A DNA stretch of 22,435 bases. Origin: Oscillospiraceae bacterium. GTDB taxonomy: Bacteria > Bacillota > Clostridia > Oscillospirales > Oscillospiraceae. Positions within the stretch are counted from its first letter, which is position 1. The number at the start of each line of letters is the position of its first letter. The position numbers and the translations under genes are program-made. The stretch lies in contig JAHHRW010000020.1 in the NCBI GenBank assembly GCA_020025575.1, positions 1 to 22,435 of the forward strand, read 5' to 3'. The notes below the pieces were generated by a model that did no database searches, had not been told where the DNA came from, and saw only the letters and a list, made by a program, of their open reading frames with translations. Positions 20,115-22,435 of this stretch are shown here, in pieces.

Positions 20115-21167
20115 TTACACCTCTTCCAGAGTTTTGGAGATTGCGTGAATGAGTGCTTCGTTTTCGGAATGGAGCCGCACAGCGATTCGATACCAACCGC
20201 TGCTCAGCCCATGGTAATTGTCGCAGTTTCGGATGGCGATGCCCTGGGCTTTCAGCGCTCTGGCTAAATGTTCAGGGCCTCGAAAAAGCAAAAAATTCAC
20301 CTGCGATGGGCAGACCCAGAATCCAAAACGCTCCAGCTGCGCTTTCAGCCAGGGGCGTTCCTGCTGAATCAGATGCTTGGTGTTTTGCAGGAATTTCTGC
20401 TCTTGCAGCGCAGCGATCCCTGCCGCCTGCGCAAGACTGGATACATTCCACGGCTGTACAGAGGCAGACATTTTGCAAAGCAGTGCCTCGTTTGCGCTCA
20501 TGCAGTATCCCAGACGGATTCCTGCCATGCCGTAGCTTTTTGTAAATGCCTTCAGCAGGAACAACTGAGGGGTGGAGGCAAGGTGTGCTTTTAAGCTTTC
20601 ACCATGGTCGGTCAAGTCGAGAAAGCACTCATCCACAAACAGGCTGATGTCGTATGCTCGGCAGAAATCAACAATCCTGCCAAGCAGCTGTGGACAAATT
20701 GTTTTTCCCGTTGGATTATTGGGATTGCAAAGGAATACCGCATCCGGCTTTTGGGCATTCAGAAAGTCCAGAAAATCGTCCCCAAGTTCAAAGTCTGCGT
20801 CCTGCTGCAGGGTATAGCGTTCAACCTGACAGCCCACCCGCTGTAACCCAAGCGCATATTCAGAAAAGGTGGGCGCCAGTTCCACAGCCCGTTTCGGTTT
20901 TACGGCCTCACAGTATGCATAAATCAGTTCCGCGGCACCGTTGCCGCATAGAATGTAGGATTTGGGAACCTGTTCAAATTCGCTGATTACCTGCACCAGT
21001 TGCCGGCAGTAGGGGTCAGGGTAACGATGCATATTCTTTAAGCTTTCGCTGACGGCATCCATGATCCCCTGAGGCGTGCCAAAGGGATTGGTATTTGCAG
21101 AAAAATCCAGGGTGATCGGTTCTGAATAAATATCACCGCCGTGGGGATTTTTGGTTTGATACAGCAT
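20115..21167 (-). CDS. cobD: L-threonine-O-3-phosphate decarboxylase CobD
   Basis: PLP enzyme of aminotransferase fold I that converts threonine phosphate to (R)-1-aminopropan-2-ol phosphate, the linker for the lower ligand of cobalamin. It is 350 aa. The N-terminal motif NPHGGDIY (7-14) separates CobD from the related histidinol-phosphate aminotransferases. NPNNPTG is at 148-154 and the PLP lysine is K210 in AFTKSYGMAGIRLGY. The ATG abuts the cbiB stop (TAAATG), and the cobQ start is 2 nt after its own stop, so the trio is tightly coupled. The neighbours make the CobD assignment firm over HisC. Confidence 0.94.
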   Translation of the reverse strand: MLYQTKNPHGGDIYSEPITLDFSANTNPFGTPQGIMDAVSESLKNMHRYPDPYCRQLVQVISEFEQVPKSYILCGNGAAELIYAYCEAVKPKRAVELAPTFSEYALGLQRVGCQVERYTLQQDADFELGDDFLDFLNAQKPDAVFLCNPNNPTGKTICPQLLGRIVDFCRAYDISLFVDECFLDLTDHGESLKAHLASTPQLFLLKAFTKSYGMAGIRLGYCMSANEALLCKMSASVQPWNVSSLAQAAGIAALQEQKFLQNTKHLIQQERPWLKAQLERFGFWVCPSQVNFLLFRGPEHLARALKAQGIAIRNCDNYHGLSSGWYRIAVRLHSENEALIHAISKTLEEV

Positions 21168-22136
21168 TTATATCGCCCCCAGAATGAGAAGTTTGATACC
21201 AACAAAAAGAAACAGGGAAAGGACTGCGGTGGTGTACAGCAGGCGGCAGGAACGGGGAATGTCCTCCGGTTCAATTGGGCTCAGTTCGTCGCCGATATAT
21301 TTCTTTTTGTGCAGGACACCGTGATACCAGGCGTCCCCTGCCAGACGCAGACCCAACAGCCCTGCGCACACGGACTCTGTTTGCGCAGAATTGGGACTTG
21401 CGTGGTTGAACCGATCCCGGCGGAAAATCTTCCAGCCGTTTTTCACATCCAATTTGAGCAGCCAGCCGGCTGCCAGCATGATGAGTGCGGACACTCGTGC
21501 AGGGATGTAGTTCATCACATCATCCATCTTTGCCGGGATCAGCCCAATGTTTTTATAGGGCATCTCCACATAGCCCAGCATGGAATCCATGGTGTTGACG
21601 GCCTTGTAGAAAAATCCCAGGGGCGCACCGCCAATGGCAAGAAACAAAAGCGGGGCAACAATGCCGTCAGAAGTGTTTTCTGCTATGGTTTCCACGGTGG
21701 CGCGGGTAATGGCTGCTTCGTCCAGCTCTGCCGTATCCCGACCCACAATCATGGATACCGCATGGCGGGATGCCTGAATGTCTCCGGAGCGCAGCGCAGA
21801 GAGCACCTTCATGCTTTCGTCTTTCAGGGATTTTGTGGCCAGAATCTGCCAGCACATGATGCTTTCCAGCGCCAGACGCAGCCAAGGACTGATGCTGTGG
21901 CACACCCATAACAGGGCTGCTGCAATGGCGGTGGGGATGGTGACCACAAGAATCCACAGTACGCCGCCTGCAATATTTTCCCCCAAAGCGGTTTTGGGAA
22001 ACACCCTGCGGAGTGCCTTTTCCAGTCCCGAAATCAGTTTGCCAATGAAGATGACAGGATGGGGAATGCCGTGGGGGTCACCCACCATCAGGTCAATGCA
22101 AAATCCCATGATGAGCGCAAGGATAGACCATTTCAT
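21168..22136 (-). CDS. cbiB: Adenosylcobinamide-phosphate synthase CbiB
   Basis: Inner-membrane enzyme that joins the aminopropanol phosphate made by CobD to adenosylcobyric acid. It is 322 aa. The N-terminus contains DLMVGDPHGIPHPVIFIG (15-32), the signature of the CbiB family, and the middle has ENTSDGIVAPLLF and NTMDSMLGY. Several hydrophobic spans are present (about 5-19, 57-78, and one at the C-terminus ending LLILGAI). RBS GGAGGAC lies 9 nt upstream. The ATG overlaps the TGA of the upstream cbiT (ATGA), and its own stop abuts cobD. Some databases call this family CobD, which should not be confused with the decarboxylase next to it. Confidence 0.95.
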   Translation of the reverse strand: MKWSILALIMGFCIDLMVGDPHGIPHPVIFIGKLISGLEKALRRVFPKTALGENIAGGVLWILVVTIPTAIAAALLWVCHSISPWLRLALESIMCWQILATKSLKDESMKVLSALRSGDIQASRHAVSMIVGRDTAELDEAAITRATVETIAENTSDGIVAPLLFLAIGGAPLGFFYKAVNTMDSMLGYVEMPYKNIGLIPAKMDDVMNYIPARVSALIMLAAGWLLKLDVKNGWKIFRRDRFNHASPNSAQTESVCAGLLGLRLAGDAWYHGVLHKKKYIGDELSPIEPEDIPRSCRLLYTTAVLSLFLFVGIKLLILGAI

Positions 22137-22435
22137 AGGGCTTGTCCTCCTGATTGCATGGTGAAGATATAGATGGGGTTCTGCCCGGTCATCAGATGGT
22201 AGCTGCCGGCTTTTCGGTCACGGGCAACGCTCAAACTCACCACTTCGGTTTCGGTGAATGGAAATGCGCTGAGGCAGGCAGTCAGCTCTGCCACAGATTC
22301 CAGCGTGATGGCGGTAGCCACAATGCGCACACCCGGATTCTTTTGCAGCAGCAGCGTGATGATTTCGTGCATGTTTCCGGAGCTGCCTCCAATGAAGGCG
22401 TGGGTGGGAGCAGGCAAATCCCTGCATGCATCGGG
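22133..22435 (-). CDS. cbiT: Precorrin-6Y/cobalt-precorrin methyltransferase CbiT, C-terminal part only
   Basis: SAM-dependent enzyme that methylates at C15 and removes the acetate side chain of the corrin ring. Only the last 100 residues are in the window; the frame stays open to the right edge, so no start is seen. LPAPTHAFIGGSSGNMHEII is the typical CbiT segment after the SAM site, followed by VRIVATAITLESVAEL and SVARDRKAGSYHLMTGQNPIYIF near the end, which matches the end of CbiT or of a CbiE-CbiT fusion (CobL). Whether it is a fusion cannot be told here. The TGA overlaps the cbiB start by 4 bp. Earlier genes of the ring pathway probably lie beyond the window edge. Confidence 0.88.
   Translation of the reverse strand, partial: PDACRDLPAPTHAFIGGSSGNMHEIITLLLQKNPGVRIVATAITLESVAELTACLSAFPFTETEVVSLSVARDRKAGSYHLMTGQNPIYIFTMQSGGQAL

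Noticed and set aside
20113..20196. N-terminal extension of the cobQ frame by 28 codons
   Set aside because: It overlaps the end of cobD, and the conserved start MAKNIMIQGTMSN has its own ribosome binding site.
1..22435. CRISPR arrays, insertion sequences, phage genes, tRNA or rRNA genes
   Set aside because: No spaced direct repeats, transposase motifs, phage structural genes or tRNA/rRNA-like sequence were seen on either strand by eye; a tRNAscan and profile search would confirm.

Overview
The window looks like chromosome from a spore-forming anaerobic member of the Clostridia, most likely an Oscillospiraceae-type gut bacterium. The evidence is a clear spo0A gene, a compact Firmicute-type isc operon, a PadR/HAAS/DUF4097 cassette, strong AAGGAGG ribosome binding sites, SigA-type promoters (TTGACA/TATAAT with about 17 nt between the boxes), middling GC content and anaerobic-style cobalamin genes. 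No rRNA, tRNA, insertion sequence, phage gene or CRISPR array was seen. Genus assignment is inference.

Layout. (1) 1-3429, minus strand: a galactose/methyl-galactoside ABC transporter operon, mglB (lipoprotein binding protein) > mglA (double ATPase) > mglC (permease, cut by the window edge), with two hairpins between mglB and mglA. (2) 3430-3933: a 504-nt divergent regulatory region. (3) 3934-5884, plus strand: PadR repressor > HAAS/DUF1700 membrane protein > DUF4097 anchored beta-repeat protein, closed by a strong terminator; this is the least understood system here. (4) 5907-8077, plus: a promoter buried in a 27-bp palindrome, then iscS > iscU > Rrf2/IscR-like regulator and a terminator. 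(5) 8081-8860, minus: spo0A. (6) 9080-12216, plus: oligoendopeptidase F and an M18 aminopeptidase, an operon for peptide breakdown. (7) 12274-15275, minus: a beta-CASP metallo-beta-lactamase-fold nuclease and, upstream of it in its own unit, a long-form PRPP synthetase. (8) 15538-16902, minus: citrate synthase. (9) 17094-18455, minus: a MATE efflux pump. (10) 18649 to the right edge, minus: the late cobalamin operon cbiT (C-terminal part only) > cbiB > cobD > cobQ/cbiP, tightly coupled by abutting or overlapping start and stop codons.

How the parts work together. The Isc genes make iron-sulfur clusters and the third gene is probably the sensor that represses the operon through the palindrome over its -35 box. 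The PadR cassette has the same overall design: a regulator gene first, its candidate operator over the -35 box, then two membrane proteins that could feed an envelope signal back to the regulator. mgl, the peptidases and citrate synthase cover sugar uptake, peptide use and carbon entry to glutamate. The cob genes carry out ring decarboxylation/methylation, aminopropanol-phosphate supply, side-chain amidation and side-chain attachment. Almost every transcription unit can be bounded by a visible promoter and hairpin, so the operon map is fairly firm.

Most of the window is conserved housekeeping sequence. The points worth a second look are the PadR/HAAS/DUF4097 cassette and its operator, the isc palindrome with an IscR-like protein whose cluster ligands differ from E. 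coli IscR, the His/Asp tail on IscU, a Spo0A receiver domain lacking one acidic-pocket residue, and the unexplained palindromes in the mgl leader.
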